Origin: Synechococcus sp. CS-1332 | GTDB lineage: Bacteria; Cyanobacteriota; Cyanobacteriia; PCC-6307; Cyanobiaceae | Assembly (NCBI RefSeq): GCF_025127995.1 | Contig: NZ_JAHLYP010000053.1 | Span: forward strand, 1 to 50,672 | Direction of reading: 5' to 3' | DNA: 50,672 nt | In this document: positions 1 through 7,909 of the stretch, in pieces | How positions within the stretch are numbered: the first letter of the stretch is position 1 | How the letters are laid out: each line of letters opens with the position of its first letter | Program-made: the position numbers and the translations under genes | The notes under the pieces: model-generated | What the model was told of the DNA's origin: nothing | The model's database searches: none | What the model saw: only the letters and a program-made list of their open reading frames with translations

Positions 1-130
1 CTCTCGCGGCGCGTCGCCTCTCGGCGACTTAGAAAACTTACAGCACCGTCGGCTCGCGCCTCTCAGTCTCAGTAAGTCCGCGTCCCGCTTGAGCTCTCGC
101 TCTCTGGGGCGCAGTCCAAAATCATATCAC
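1..130. other. Intergenic edge of window, nothing recognised
   Basis: This short stretch lies downstream of the minus-strand inositol-monophosphatase gene. I see no credible coding region, terminator or RNA gene in it. It may belong to the upstream region of a gene outside the window. Confidence 0.4.
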
Positions 131-943
131 CTAAGCCGGCGGCCTTTGCGGCTTGAGGACTTCGGCCCACGGCATGAAGCGATCCAGTGTCTCCTGGCGG
201 TTGGCCACCAACACCGGGAAATCCGTCTGGGCCAGATCTTCCCCGGCCTGCAGTCCATTCGGACTTGCTCCCAGCCAGCGCAGGGGACAGCCCAGTTCCT
301 CAAGCACCAGCCAGGCCGCCGCCAGGTCCCAGATTTTCGGAGTGGCCTCCAGGGCCGCCACGGTCTGGCCCATGGCCACCGACACCATGTTCAGGCTCGC
401 CACACCCAGCAAGCGGATCTTTCCCGGGAAGGGACGGTGCGGCAGCTTCTGAAGCACCCGGATCGAACGGCTGCAAAGGGAGGCGCAGCCGGCGTTGTGC
501 AACTGCTGCGCCGGGGGCGGGATGGGCTTGCCATTGCGCCAGGCTCCCCTCCCCCTGATCGCCACGATCCGCTGACGTAGCGGAGGCACATCAAGGATCG
601 CCAGCACAGGCACTCCGGCCTCGAAGCGAGCCATCGAGATCGCCCAGTAAGGGATGCCGGCGGCGAAGTTGGTGGTGCCATCCAGCGGATCCACCACCCA
701 GTAGGCCTCCGTGGCCGGCACCTGCTGCCGGCCTTCCTCGCTGAGGACGCCTTCGCCCGGGAACAACTCCGCCAGGCCCTCCACAAGGGTGGCGTCGCTC
801 CAGCGATCACAGGCGGTGATAAAGGAACCATCCGCCTTCAGATCCGGCTGGCTGTGGCCGAAATCGGCGCGCTGTCGCTCGGCGACCCGATCGATCAGGG
901 CCTCCAGCCGGGAATCGAGGCGGTGCGGGACATGGTCCGTCAT
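131..943 (-). CDS. Inositol monophosphatase family protein
   Basis: This is a 270-residue member of the Mg-dependent inositol monophosphatase / CysQ-like family, which removes phosphate from small sugar or nucleotide phosphates in the cytoplasm. The metal-binding motifs are visible: the acidic SEE pair near residues 69-70, the DPLDGTTN motif at about 85-92, and a second aspartate motif (KIWDLAA) around 205. The ATG at 943 was chosen because it overlaps the stop of the upstream transporter gene as ATGA, which indicates translational coupling. The same frame is open further upstream but runs through the transporter gene. The exact substrate cannot be read from sequence; inositol phosphate, histidinol phosphate and PAP are all possible for this family. 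Confidence 0.88.
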   Translation of the reverse strand: MTDHVPHRLDSRLEALIDRVAERQRADFGHSQPDLKADGSFITACDRWSDATLVEGLAELFPGEGVLSEEGRQQVPATEAYWVVDPLDGTTNFAAGIPYWAISMARFEAGVPVLAILDVPPLRQRIVAIRGRGAWRNGKPIPPPAQQLHNAGCASLCSRSIRVLQKLPHRPFPGKIRLLGVASLNMVSVAMGQTVAALEATPKIWDLAAAWLVLEELGCPLRWLGASPNGLQAGEDLAQTDFPVLVANRQETLDRFMPWAEVLKPQRPPA

Positions 944-2334
944 CCGAGTTCCAGCTCCAGAACCTGGCTGAGGCTGCGGGAGGTGTCCTCCCGGAACTGG
1001 CGCACATTGACACGGGACAGCAGCACCAGGGCCGCCAGGGCCACCAGCAATTCCACCCCCAGCACCAGGGCGAAGGGGCCGTAGGGACCCTGACCCAGCG
1101 GCAGCGAGCGGCCGATGTCGTACAAGCCACCACCAAGCAGCTTGCCGATCGCCCGGGACAGGGCCTGGGCCAGTCCCCAGACGCCGACGAAGGTGCCGGC
1201 CGCCTGGGGCAGGGTGAGGTCGAGCATCAGGCAAAGGGCGCTGTTGGTGCCGATGCCGGCCGCCAGGCCGAACAGCACCATCACAGCCTGCAGAAAGGGG
1301 ATTCTGGCCGTCAGGCCCGCCACAATCAGCAGCAAAAGGGACAGGGCGATCAGCTGGCAGCCGAGGCGCGCGGTGGCCATCTTCCCTAGCCGCGGCACCA
1401 CCCAGAGCCCTGCCAGCAGCAGGCCCACCAGGGTGCCGACGCCCCAGAAGGCGTTGAGCTGGGCCGTGGCGGCAATCGGCATGGCGAAGACCTGGGCGCC
1501 ATAGCTCTCGAGCACCGGATCCTGCAGGAACAGGGCGAGGGTGAACAGGATCAGGAAGGAAAAGAAGATCAGCACCTGGCGACTGGAGGTGATCAGGGTC
1601 CAGGACTGGTGCAGACCGATCGCATCCTCCCGCCTGGTCGCCGTCCCATCGGGGCCTTCACGCAGGGGCGACTCCATCCCCCAGGTGGCCACCACGGTGA
1701 GGAGCATCACGACGGCGGCCACGATCGTCATGAAGCGGGAGAGGGTCGCCTGGAGCACCACAGGATCGCTGACCCCATCCAGGGAGCGCAGGCTTACTCC
1801 GATAGCCACGGCGCCGACGACGATACCGACCGTGAGCATGCACCAGATGACACTCACTGCCCGGGGGCGTTCCTGTTCGCTGGTGCGGTCGATCACCAGA
1901 GCCAGGTAAGGGGTGGTAGCCAGAGAAATAGCCAGGCCGTAGAGAGCAAACAGGCCGCAGAGGGCCGCGATGCCAAGGGCGAGGCCAGGCTGACTGCCGT
2001 CCTGCAGAAGGCGTCCGACCTGGAAAATCAGCGGTACCGACAGCACCGCCAGCAGGCAGAACGCCGCTGTGCCGATCAGGACGTAGGGAACCCGGTGACG
2101 GGAGGCCAGGGGGTGGGCATCGGAGATCTGACCGAACAGCACCCGCGACGGGGCCACGAACTGCTCGAAGGCCAACGCTCCGCCCACCAGCAGTCCGGGG
2201 AAGCCCAGCTCACTGAGCATGATCCGGTTGAGCAGTCCGGAAAAAATCACCGCCAGGCAGCCCAGGCAACCCTGGAAGAGACCGAGGCGCACGGTGGCGG
2301 GGAGGGTCAGGCCGGGGCGAAGGTGGGATGACAA
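940..2334 (-). CDS. BCD/PucC-family MFS transporter (chlorophyll-transporter type)
   Basis: This 464-residue protein has about 12 hydrophobic segments and the pattern of the PucC/LhaA (BCD) branch of the major facilitator superfamily: an N-terminal RLGLFQ segment, a LNRIMLSELG stretch, and a loop with SDAHPLASRHRVPY after the second helix. In purple bacteria this family assists assembly of light-harvesting pigment complexes; the cyanobacterial role is less clear but is probably pigment or membrane related. The start appears to be TTG at 2334, only 6 nt after the TolC-like gene's stop, and the end overlaps the downstream phosphatase as ATGA. TolC, transporter and phosphatase therefore probably form one transcription unit. 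Confidence 0.85.
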   Translation of the reverse strand: MSSHLRPGLTLPATVRLGLFQGCLGCLAVIFSGLLNRIMLSELGFPGLLVGGALAFEQFVAPSRVLFGQISDAHPLASRHRVPYVLIGTAAFCLLAVLSVPLIFQVGRLLQDGSQPGLALGIAALCGLFALYGLAISLATTPYLALVIDRTSEQERPRAVSVIWCMLTVGIVVGAVAIGVSLRSLDGVSDPVVLQATLSRFMTIVAAVVMLLTVVATWGMESPLREGPDGTATRREDAIGLHQSWTLITSSRQVLIFFSFLILFTLALFLQDPVLESYGAQVFAMPIAATAQLNAFWGVGTLVGLLLAGLWVVPRLGKMATARLGCQLIALSLLLLIVAGLTARIPFLQAVMVLFGLAAGIGTNSALCLMLDLTLPQAAGTFVGVWGLAQALSRAIGKLLGGGLYDIGRSLPLGQGPYGPFALVLGVELLVALAALVLLSRVNVRQFREDTSRSLSQVLELELG

Positions 2335-2340
2335 CGGGCC

Positions 2341-4050
2341 TCAGGACCCCGGCGGCATGGCCTCGGGCCCGATCGGGCTGCCCGCCCGACAGGCGGGAAT
2401 CAGGGGCTGGGGCTCCACTGGAATCAAGGTCGATCCCGCTGGCCTCGGACTGGTGGCTGGCAGGGACTGACGCTGGCAAAGGCCGACCTGGTCGAGGCCG
2501 GTGAAACGCCGCAACCGGGCCAGGGCCTTGTTGTAGTCGGAGATGGCCGTCGACCAGCGCACTTCGGCCTGGGTGAGGTCACGCTGGGTATCCACCACCT
2601 CCCGCTGGGTGGTGACTCCGGCCTGGAAGCGGAGACGGGCCAGACGCAGGGATTCCCTGGTCGAGATCACCTCGCGGGAGGTGGTGGTGATATTGCGGTT
2701 GTTCTTTTCGAGCTCGTAGAAGTTGGTCTCGACCTGCTGGCGGATCGCGTCGCGCTGCTGGGCGAACTGATACGTGTTCTGTTCAGCAACCTGCTTCTGG
2801 CGGCGGTAATTGGCCCGGGCGGCACCACCATCGAAGAGGGTCCAGTTGAGGTTCAGACCCACCGTGTTCTCCACCGACCAGCCCTCGTTGCCGAAGTTGA
2901 CGCCCGGGGTGCTGCGGTTGGCGAACTGAACACCCCTGGTGCGACCACCGGTCAGTCCATAGGCGATGTTCAGGAAGGGTTGGACCCGGCCCAGTGCGGT
3001 GTTCGCCTCACTGTTGGCGATGGAAATGTTGAGCAGGACGTTGTCGAGCTCCTCGCGGAAGGCGTAGGCGGCAACAATGCTTTCCTGCAGCGAGGGCAGC
3101 CAGGACCCCACCACCCGGGAGGGCTCCTTGGAGGTGGGCGTCACGTCCTGGGGAAGATCAAGCAGGGCGGCGAGGGCGCGGCGGGCGATGGCCTGATCAG
3201 ACAGACCCTGGGTGAGAACCTGCTGATCGCGGGCCAGCTGGGTTTCCGCTTCCAGCACCTCCAGCTTCGTGGCCACCCCAGCCTGGAAACGGGCCTTGGC
3301 ATCGCGCAGGCTCACCAGGGAGGAGCGGACCGATTCCTGACCGATGCGGACCGTTTCGTCGGAAACCTGGAGATTGAAAAAGGCCTCGGCCGCCTCCAGA
3401 CGCCTTGCCCGCAGGCCGATCAGGTACTGGTTCTTGGCCTGCTCAAACCGGTCACGGGCCGCAGCGATCTGCGGCGTGCGCGTGGGGTTGATCAGGCCCC
3501 AGCTGGCCTGCAGCACCGCCGTCATCCGCCAGATGCTGGTGATCGTGTTGCCGGGCTGCTGGCCGGTGCCAGTGAACGCGCTGCTGAACTGCTGTCCACC
3601 GGTGTAGGTGGGCAGGCTGTTGGCATTGAGCTGGATCGTCGGGTACCAGAGGGCGATCTGGGCGCGTAGGGCCGACTGGGCCTGCTCGACCTGGCTGGCG
3701 ATCGCCTTGAGCTCGGGGTTATTGACTTCGACCAGGGTTTCCACATCGGCCAGAGCCAGGGGCCGCAGTTCCCGGATGCGCACCTGGGAGGGCTTGATCG
3801 GCAAGGCCAGGGGATTGGGAGCCCGAAGGTCCTGGAGCGCCGGGGGCAGCTCCTTGGCGGCGGGAGCCAGCACGCTGGGGTTCGACTTCGGCCTGGATCC
3901 CTTGACCTCCGGCGCCAGGGGCAGGGGCTGGGGAGCCGGAAGGGTCTGGATGGCGGGGGCTGGAGCCGGCTGGGCCCCCACCGGCAGCGACTGGAAGCCA
4001 ACCGAGGGGAGCACCACCAGTGCCGCGAGCAGGAGTGGTTGGCGCCTCAC
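2341..4050 (-). CDS. TolC family outer membrane efflux protein
   Basis: This 569-residue protein begins with a signal peptide (about residues 1-26, ending near VGAQP), then a proline/alanine-rich linker of about 60 residues, then two homologous outer-membrane efflux repeats rich in Q, A, R and E. Each repeat carries the family's RFQAGV(T/A)T segment (ARFQAGVATKLEVLEAE and RFQAGVTTQREVVDTQ). Members form trimeric channels across the outer membrane and periplasm and work with type I secretion or RND pumps. No inner-membrane partner is encoded next to it, so it may serve several pumps. The start is GTG at 4050. The long Pro-rich N-terminal spacer is typical of cyanobacterial TolC proteins as I recall them. 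Confidence 0.9.
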   Translation of the reverse strand: MRRQPLLLAALVVLPSVGFQSLPVGAQPAPAPAIQTLPAPQPLPLAPEVKGSRPKSNPSVLAPAAKELPPALQDLRAPNPLALPIKPSQVRIRELRPLALADVETLVEVNNPELKAIASQVEQAQSALRAQIALWYPTIQLNANSLPTYTGGQQFSSAFTGTGQQPGNTITSIWRMTAVLQASWGLINPTRTPQIAAARDRFEQAKNQYLIGLRARRLEAAEAFFNLQVSDETVRIGQESVRSSLVSLRDAKARFQAGVATKLEVLEAETQLARDQQVLTQGLSDQAIARRALAALLDLPQDVTPTSKEPSRVVGSWLPSLQESIVAAYAFREELDNVLLNISIANSEANTALGRVQPFLNIAYGLTGGRTRGVQFANRSTPGVNFGNEGWSVENTVGLNLNWTLFDGGAARANYRRQKQVAEQNTYQFAQQRDAIRQQVETNFYELEKNNRNITTTSREVISTRESLRLARLRFQAGVTTQREVVDTQRDLTQAEVRWSTAISDYNKALARLRRFTGLDQVGLCQRQSLPATSPRPAGSTLIPVEPQPLIPACRAGSPIGPEAMPPGS

Positions 4051-4076
4051 GTTGGACCGTTCGCTTCCGCCCGAGC

Positions 4077-5522
4077 TTAAGCATCTCCCCGTGGGGTGCC
4101 GAGGCAGGCGGCCACCAGATCGTCCGCACCCCCCAGCAAACGGACCGGGACGGGCAGCCGGCTGCGCAGGTCGGCGAGTGTGGTGTCGTCCAGAAACACC
4201 TCCTCCACATCCCGCAGCATCACCCTGGGCAGCAGCAGTTCCTCACCCAGGTCACGGCCGCTGAGCCCCTCGATCAGGTCGGAGCCCGTGAGCAGCCCAG
4301 TGACCACCTGCTCCTGGCCCCAGTAAGGACTGGGCAGGCCATGGAGCAGCAGCTCCAGCCCCTCGACCCGGTTCAGGCGCTCCACCACCGGTTGCAGCGC
4401 CTCGGCCACCAGGCGGCCGACCACCCAGCTGCAACGGCGGACGGTAGCGATCCTGCTCGGCAGGTCCCGGGTGACCCCCTCCAGCTCCTCCAGGAAGGCG
4501 CGGATGCTGCCGACGCCGTTCTCCTGCTGGGGCAGGTCCTCGTAGCTGGCCCTGGGCGGCAGGGGCTGGCCGGCGATCAGAAACCACTCATCGGAGAGCC
4601 AGGCGAAACGGCTGCCAGTGCTGGCCTGGAAGATCCGCTGCAGCCGCTCGACCCGAGCGATCACCTCCAGGGCCCCGTCACGGTCGACCGGACGCAGGGC
4701 ATCACCATCCGGCCGGAACCGCGTCAGACCCACCGGCACGACGGCGGTGGACAGCACAGCGGGCCAGGGTCCGGTGGCGAAGCGCGCCAGGTCGGTGAGG
4801 GTCCGCTCCAGGGCCTCGCCATCGTTCAGCCCCGGACACACCACCACCTGGGCGTGGATCTGCAGGCGCCGCTCGGCGAACCAGTCCAGCTGCTCCAGCA
4901 GCAGGCCGGCCCGCGGGTTCACCAGCAGGCGGCTGCGCAGCTCAGGGTCAGTGGCATGGACCGAGACGAAGAGGGGGGAGAGGCGCTGCTCCTCGATCCG
5001 GACCCAGTCGGCCGCCGTGAGATTGGTGAGGGTGAGGTAGGAGCCGTAGAGGAAGCTGAGCCGGTAGTCGTCATCCTTGAGGTAGAGGCTCCCGCGGCGC
5101 CCTGGCGGTTGCTGATCGATGAAGCAGAAGGGGCAGTGGTTGTTGCACTGACGCAGGCCATCGAACAGGGCTTCGCTGAAGCCCAGCCCCAGCCCTTCGT
5201 CCAGGTCCTTCTCCAGCTCCACCACGTGGAGGGTTCCATCGGGGTCTTCCACCTCCAGTACCAGCTCCTCCTCCCCCTGCAGCACCTGGAGATCGATCAG
5301 ATCCCGCGGGCGCACTCCGTTGATGCTGCGCAGGCGGTCACCGGGCTGAAAGCCCAGCTCCTCGGCGATCGAGCCAGGCTCCACCGAGGCCACCAGCGCG
5401 GGCAAGGGTTGGGTGACGGGCCCGGCGAGGGCAGAGGAGGGCTCCTTCCACACGGGGGTGACGGCAAAGGCGACAGGGATATCGCTCCAGTGTGGCGGCC
5501 CTGCCCCCTCAGGGGGTGACAC
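4077..5522 (-). CDS. TIGR03279-type radical SAM protein (PDZ-like N-terminus, DUF512)
   Basis: This is a 481-residue protein of the cyanobacterial TIGR03279 family. A PDZ-like segment (about 40-105, PGSIAEELGFQPGDRL) precedes an iron-sulfur cysteine motif CNNHCPFCF (C126, C130, C133) and a C-terminal DUF512 region. The cysteine spacing CX3CX2C is that of radical SAM enzymes. No substrate is established for the family as far as I know. The start is uncertain: the GTG at 5522 overlaps the uppP stop by 14 nt, but a start nearer the PALVASVEPGS segment would match the usual family length better. It lies immediately after uppP on the same strand and is probably co-transcribed with it. Confidence 0.85.
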   Translation of the reverse strand: MSPPEGAGPPHWSDIPVAFAVTPVWKEPSSALAGPVTQPLPALVASVEPGSIAEELGFQPGDRLRSINGVRPRDLIDLQVLQGEEELVLEVEDPDGTLHVVELEKDLDEGLGLGFSEALFDGLRQCNNHCPFCFIDQQPPGRRGSLYLKDDDYRLSFLYGSYLTLTNLTAADWVRIEEQRLSPLFVSVHATDPELRSRLLVNPRAGLLLEQLDWFAERRLQIHAQVVVCPGLNDGEALERTLTDLARFATGPWPAVLSTAVVPVGLTRFRPDGDALRPVDRDGALEVIARVERLQRIFQASTGSRFAWLSDEWFLIAGQPLPPRASYEDLPQQENGVGSIRAFLEELEGVTRDLPSRIATVRRCSWVVGRLVAEALQPVVERLNRVEGLELLLHGLPSPYWGQEQVVTGLLTGSDLIEGLSGRDLGEELLLPRVMLRDVEEVFLDDTTLADLRSRLPVPVRLLGGADDLVAACLGTPRGDA

Positions 5523-6381
5523 CCTCCAGCCCCCGGAACCCCAGCAGGATCACCAGACCGAACAGCAGCCGGTAGATCACGAAGATCCAGGTGCTGTTCT
5601 GCTGCAGGAAGCGAAGCAACCAGGCGATCGCCAGCCAGGAGACCACCGCCGCCGCGGCAATGCCCACCAGCATCGGAATCACACCGCCGTTCTCGACCGA
5701 GCCGAAGGCCGACTTGAGTTCCACCAGCCCGGCCAGGGTGATGGCGGGTATGCCCAGCAGGAACGAGAAGCGTGCCGCGTCCGCCCGCTGCCAGCCATCA
5801 AAAAGCGACGCTGTCAGGGTGCTGCCCGAGCGCGACACCCCGGGGATCAGGGCCAGGGCCTGGGCCAGGCCCACCAGCAGGCCGTCCCGGGGGGTGACGG
5901 CCTCGAGCAGGCGGCGGCGGCGGCCCACCAGTTCGGCCACCGCCAGCAGCAGCGCCATCACGATCGAGACGATGGCGATCGACGTCAAGCTGCGCAGGGG
6001 GGATGTCTCGTAGCCGGGCACCAGCACTTTGATGGCCAGGCCCGCCAGCACGATCGGCACGGTGCCGAGGGCGATGGCGACCCCCAGCCGGGCCGGCGGG
6101 TCGTTCCACTGGCCGTGGCGGAAAGCGCGGGCCACGCCGGCGCCCACCTCAGCCAGATCCTTGCGGAAGTAGCCGAGCACGGCGGCAATGCTGCCCAGCT
6201 GGATCACGGCCGTGAACGCCACTCCAGGATCTCCCCAGCCCAGGAGCACCGGTACCACCTTGAGGTGGGCCGTGCTGCTGATCGGCAGGAACTCCGTTAA
6301 CCCTTGAACGATCCCCAGAACGAGGGCGTGCCAGCAGGCCTCGACCAGGGGCAGGGTGGCGGCCGTGGCGACCAGCGGCAT
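5509..6381 (-). CDS. uppP: Undecaprenyl-diphosphatase UppP/BacA
   Basis: This is a polytopic membrane enzyme of 290 residues that dephosphorylates undecaprenyl diphosphate, recycling the lipid carrier for peptidoglycan and surface polysaccharides. Two signature motifs are intact: GLTEFLPISSTAHL near the N-terminus and PGVSRSGSTLTASLF in the second half, which together form the active site. I chose ATG at 6381; a GTG at 6438 in the same frame would add 19 residues that are not hydrophobic and would nearly abut the divergent DUF3120 gene. The 3' end overlaps the start of the radical SAM gene by up to 14 nt. Confidence 0.93.
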   Translation of the reverse strand: MPLVATAATLPLVEACWHALVLGIVQGLTEFLPISSTAHLKVVPVLLGWGDPGVAFTAVIQLGSIAAVLGYFRKDLAEVGAGVARAFRHGQWNDPPARLGVAIALGTVPIVLAGLAIKVLVPGYETSPLRSLTSIAIVSIVMALLLAVAELVGRRRRLLEAVTPRDGLLVGLAQALALIPGVSRSGSTLTASLFDGWQRADAARFSFLLGIPAITLAGLVELKSAFGSVENGGVIPMLVGIAAAAVVSWLAIAWLLRFLQQNSTWIFVIYRLLFGLVILLGFRGLEGVTP

Positions 6382-6452
6382 GGGGAAAGCCGATACTGCG
6401 GCTGACCCTATGGCCGGACGGGTCACGGAAGCACCCACCCCGCCCTTTAAGG

Positions 6453-7211
6453 TTGGTCAACTTTCTTCACAACCAGGTGCTCGGGGTCCCACCCACCCTT
6501 TCGACTCGCGCCACGGCCCTGCCGAGGCTTCCGATCGTGGCGACGCCGGCTGCCATCCCAGCCGCGGCGATCCTGCCCCTGGCAGCCGCCTTGTTGGTCA
6601 CCGTGCCGGTGTTCCTCCAGGCTCCCTGGGTGCGGGCCGCGCCGATGGCGGCGGCCCTGTTCACCATCCCCCTGATGGCCGTGGCCCTGCTGCTGGAGCG
6701 CCGGGGCCAGGGGCAGTGGCAGCAGTTGGGTGTGCTCCTGGTTGGCTTCTGCGGCAGCTGGCTGGGGGGCTGTCTGTTCTGGGGTTGGCTCCGGCTCCAC
6801 CCGGTCTTGCATCTGCCGATCGAGGCTTTCGCCCTGCCTCTCGCGTTGGCGGGTCTCGGGGGCCGCTGGCGCCTGGCGGGGGCTTTCTATCTGAGCTCCC
6901 TGCTCGGCACCGCCAGCACCGACGGGGTGATCGCGGCCGCCGGACTCATGGACCTCTGGCCCCAGGTTCTCAATGCACCGCTGGCCGAGGCACCGCTGCT
7001 GCTGCAAGGGGCCGCCATCCAGGTGCTGCAGCCCTGGCCCCTGGCCCTCGTTGGCCTGACCGCGAGCCTGCTGGTGCTGATCTGCCGCCGGCTCTGGATC
7101 CTGGGGGGGGCCTGGCGGGTTGCCGCCTCAGCCCTTGGCACCACCCTGGCCGTCGACGCCCTGTTCCTGGGTGCTGCCCTGGTGGCCCCTCATCTGAGTG
7201 GCCTGATCTGA
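6453..7211 (+). CDS. DUF3120 family integral membrane protein
   Basis: This is a cyanobacterial conserved membrane protein of up to 252 residues with about six hydrophobic segments, recognised as DUF3120 from features such as the TASTDGVIAAAGLMDLW stretch in the fourth segment region. Its function is not known to me. The start is unclear because no ATG lies near the N-terminus: TTG 6453, GTG 6477 and GTG 6537 are all possible. The later ones leave more room for a divergent promoter with uppP and begin just before the first hydrophobic segment. psbU follows on the same strand after a 130-nt gap. Confidence 0.75.
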   Translation: MVNFLHNQVLGVPPTLSTRATALPRLPIVATPAAIPAAAILPLAAALLVTVPVFLQAPWVRAAPMAAALFTIPLMAVALLLERRGQGQWQQLGVLLVGFCGSWLGGCLFWGWLRLHPVLHLPIEAFALPLALAGLGGRWRLAGAFYLSSLLGTASTDGVIAAAGLMDLWPQVLNAPLAEAPLLLQGAAIQVLQPWPLALVGLTASLLVLICRRLWILGGAWRVAASALGTTLAVDALFLGAALVAPHLSGLI

Positions 7212-7342
7212 AGATCTGCAAAAGCAGAGCCGCCCGCCGGGGAAGACCAGGGGGCTTTCTGTAACGTTGCACCGGTGGTCTGCTGATCACCGCCCTGTTA
7301 CTGCCAGGGTCCCCTGGTTCTATCCCCCAAAGGAGTGTCGTG

Positions 7343-7720
7343 ATGAAGCGGCTGCTTGCCTGGTTGATGAGTGGTGTGGTCCTGGCCGGTCTGCTCATGA
7401 CCCTGGTTCTGCCCGGTGCCGCCCTCGCCGCGGAGCGCCGTAACGAGATTGACGACAAGATCGCCGAGAGCGGCGGCAAGGTGGACCTCAACAACGCCTC
7501 GGTTCGCCGTTTCCAGCAGTACCCCGGGATGTATCCGACCCTGGCCGGCAAGATCGTCCTCGGTGGTCCTTACGACAGCGTCGACGACGTGCTGGCGCTG
7601 GATCTCACCGACCGCCAGAAGGAGCTGTTCAACAAGTACAAGGGCAACTTCACCGTGACCCCGCCTGCGATCGCCCTGAACGAAGGCTTCGATCGCATCA
7701 ACGACGGCGTCTACCGCTGA
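7343..7720 (+). CDS. psbU: Photosystem II 12 kDa extrinsic protein PsbU
   Basis: PsbU is a lumenal extrinsic subunit that stabilises the oxygen-evolving Mn4CaO5 cluster of photosystem II. The 125-residue precursor has a thylakoid/Sec signal peptide (about residues 1-30, ending ALAA) followed by the mature domain with its helix-hairpin-helix-like core (KVDLNNASVRRFQQYPGMYP and the GGPYDSVDDVL segment). ATG at 7343 is preferred over the adjacent in-frame GTG at 7340 because the Shine-Dalgarno AGGAG at 7331-7335 is then 7 nt away. A strong hairpin terminator follows at 7789-7814, so the gene is probably monocistronic. Confidence 0.96.
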   Translation: MKRLLAWLMSGVVLAGLLMTLVLPGAALAAERRNEIDDKIAESGGKVDLNNASVRRFQQYPGMYPTLAGKIVLGGPYDSVDDVLALDLTDRQKELFNKYKGNFTVTPPAIALNEGFDRINDGVYR

Positions 7721-7788
7721 GCCCATCGGCAACCCGGCGGGCCATTCCCGGCTTTGCCTGGACCACCATCTACGAACCGCCGTCTATG

Positions 7789-7814
7789 AACCGCCGTCAC
7801 CCCGGCGGTTTTTT
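7789..7814 (+). terminator. Rho-independent terminator after psbU
   Basis: An 8-bp perfect stem (AACCGCCG / CGGCGGTT) with a 6-nt loop runs straight into a T-tract (7809-7814). Just upstream, a roughly 14-nt unit ending GAACCGCCGTC occurs twice in tandem (about 7772-7798), and the second copy supplies the left arm. Confidence 0.85.
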
Positions 7815-7909
7815 GATGGCAGGCCTGCCGCCGCCCTGGCCATAGGCTCTCCAGCACAAGGCACGGTGTAAAGGGGTGAAGCAGCCACTTGGATGAGCCG
7901 AATCCACGC

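Noticed and set aside
4020-5519. A plus-strand frame of 499 codons opposite the TIGR03279 gene
   Set aside because: It is Gln/His/Gly-rich with no domain, antisense to a recognisable radical SAM protein.
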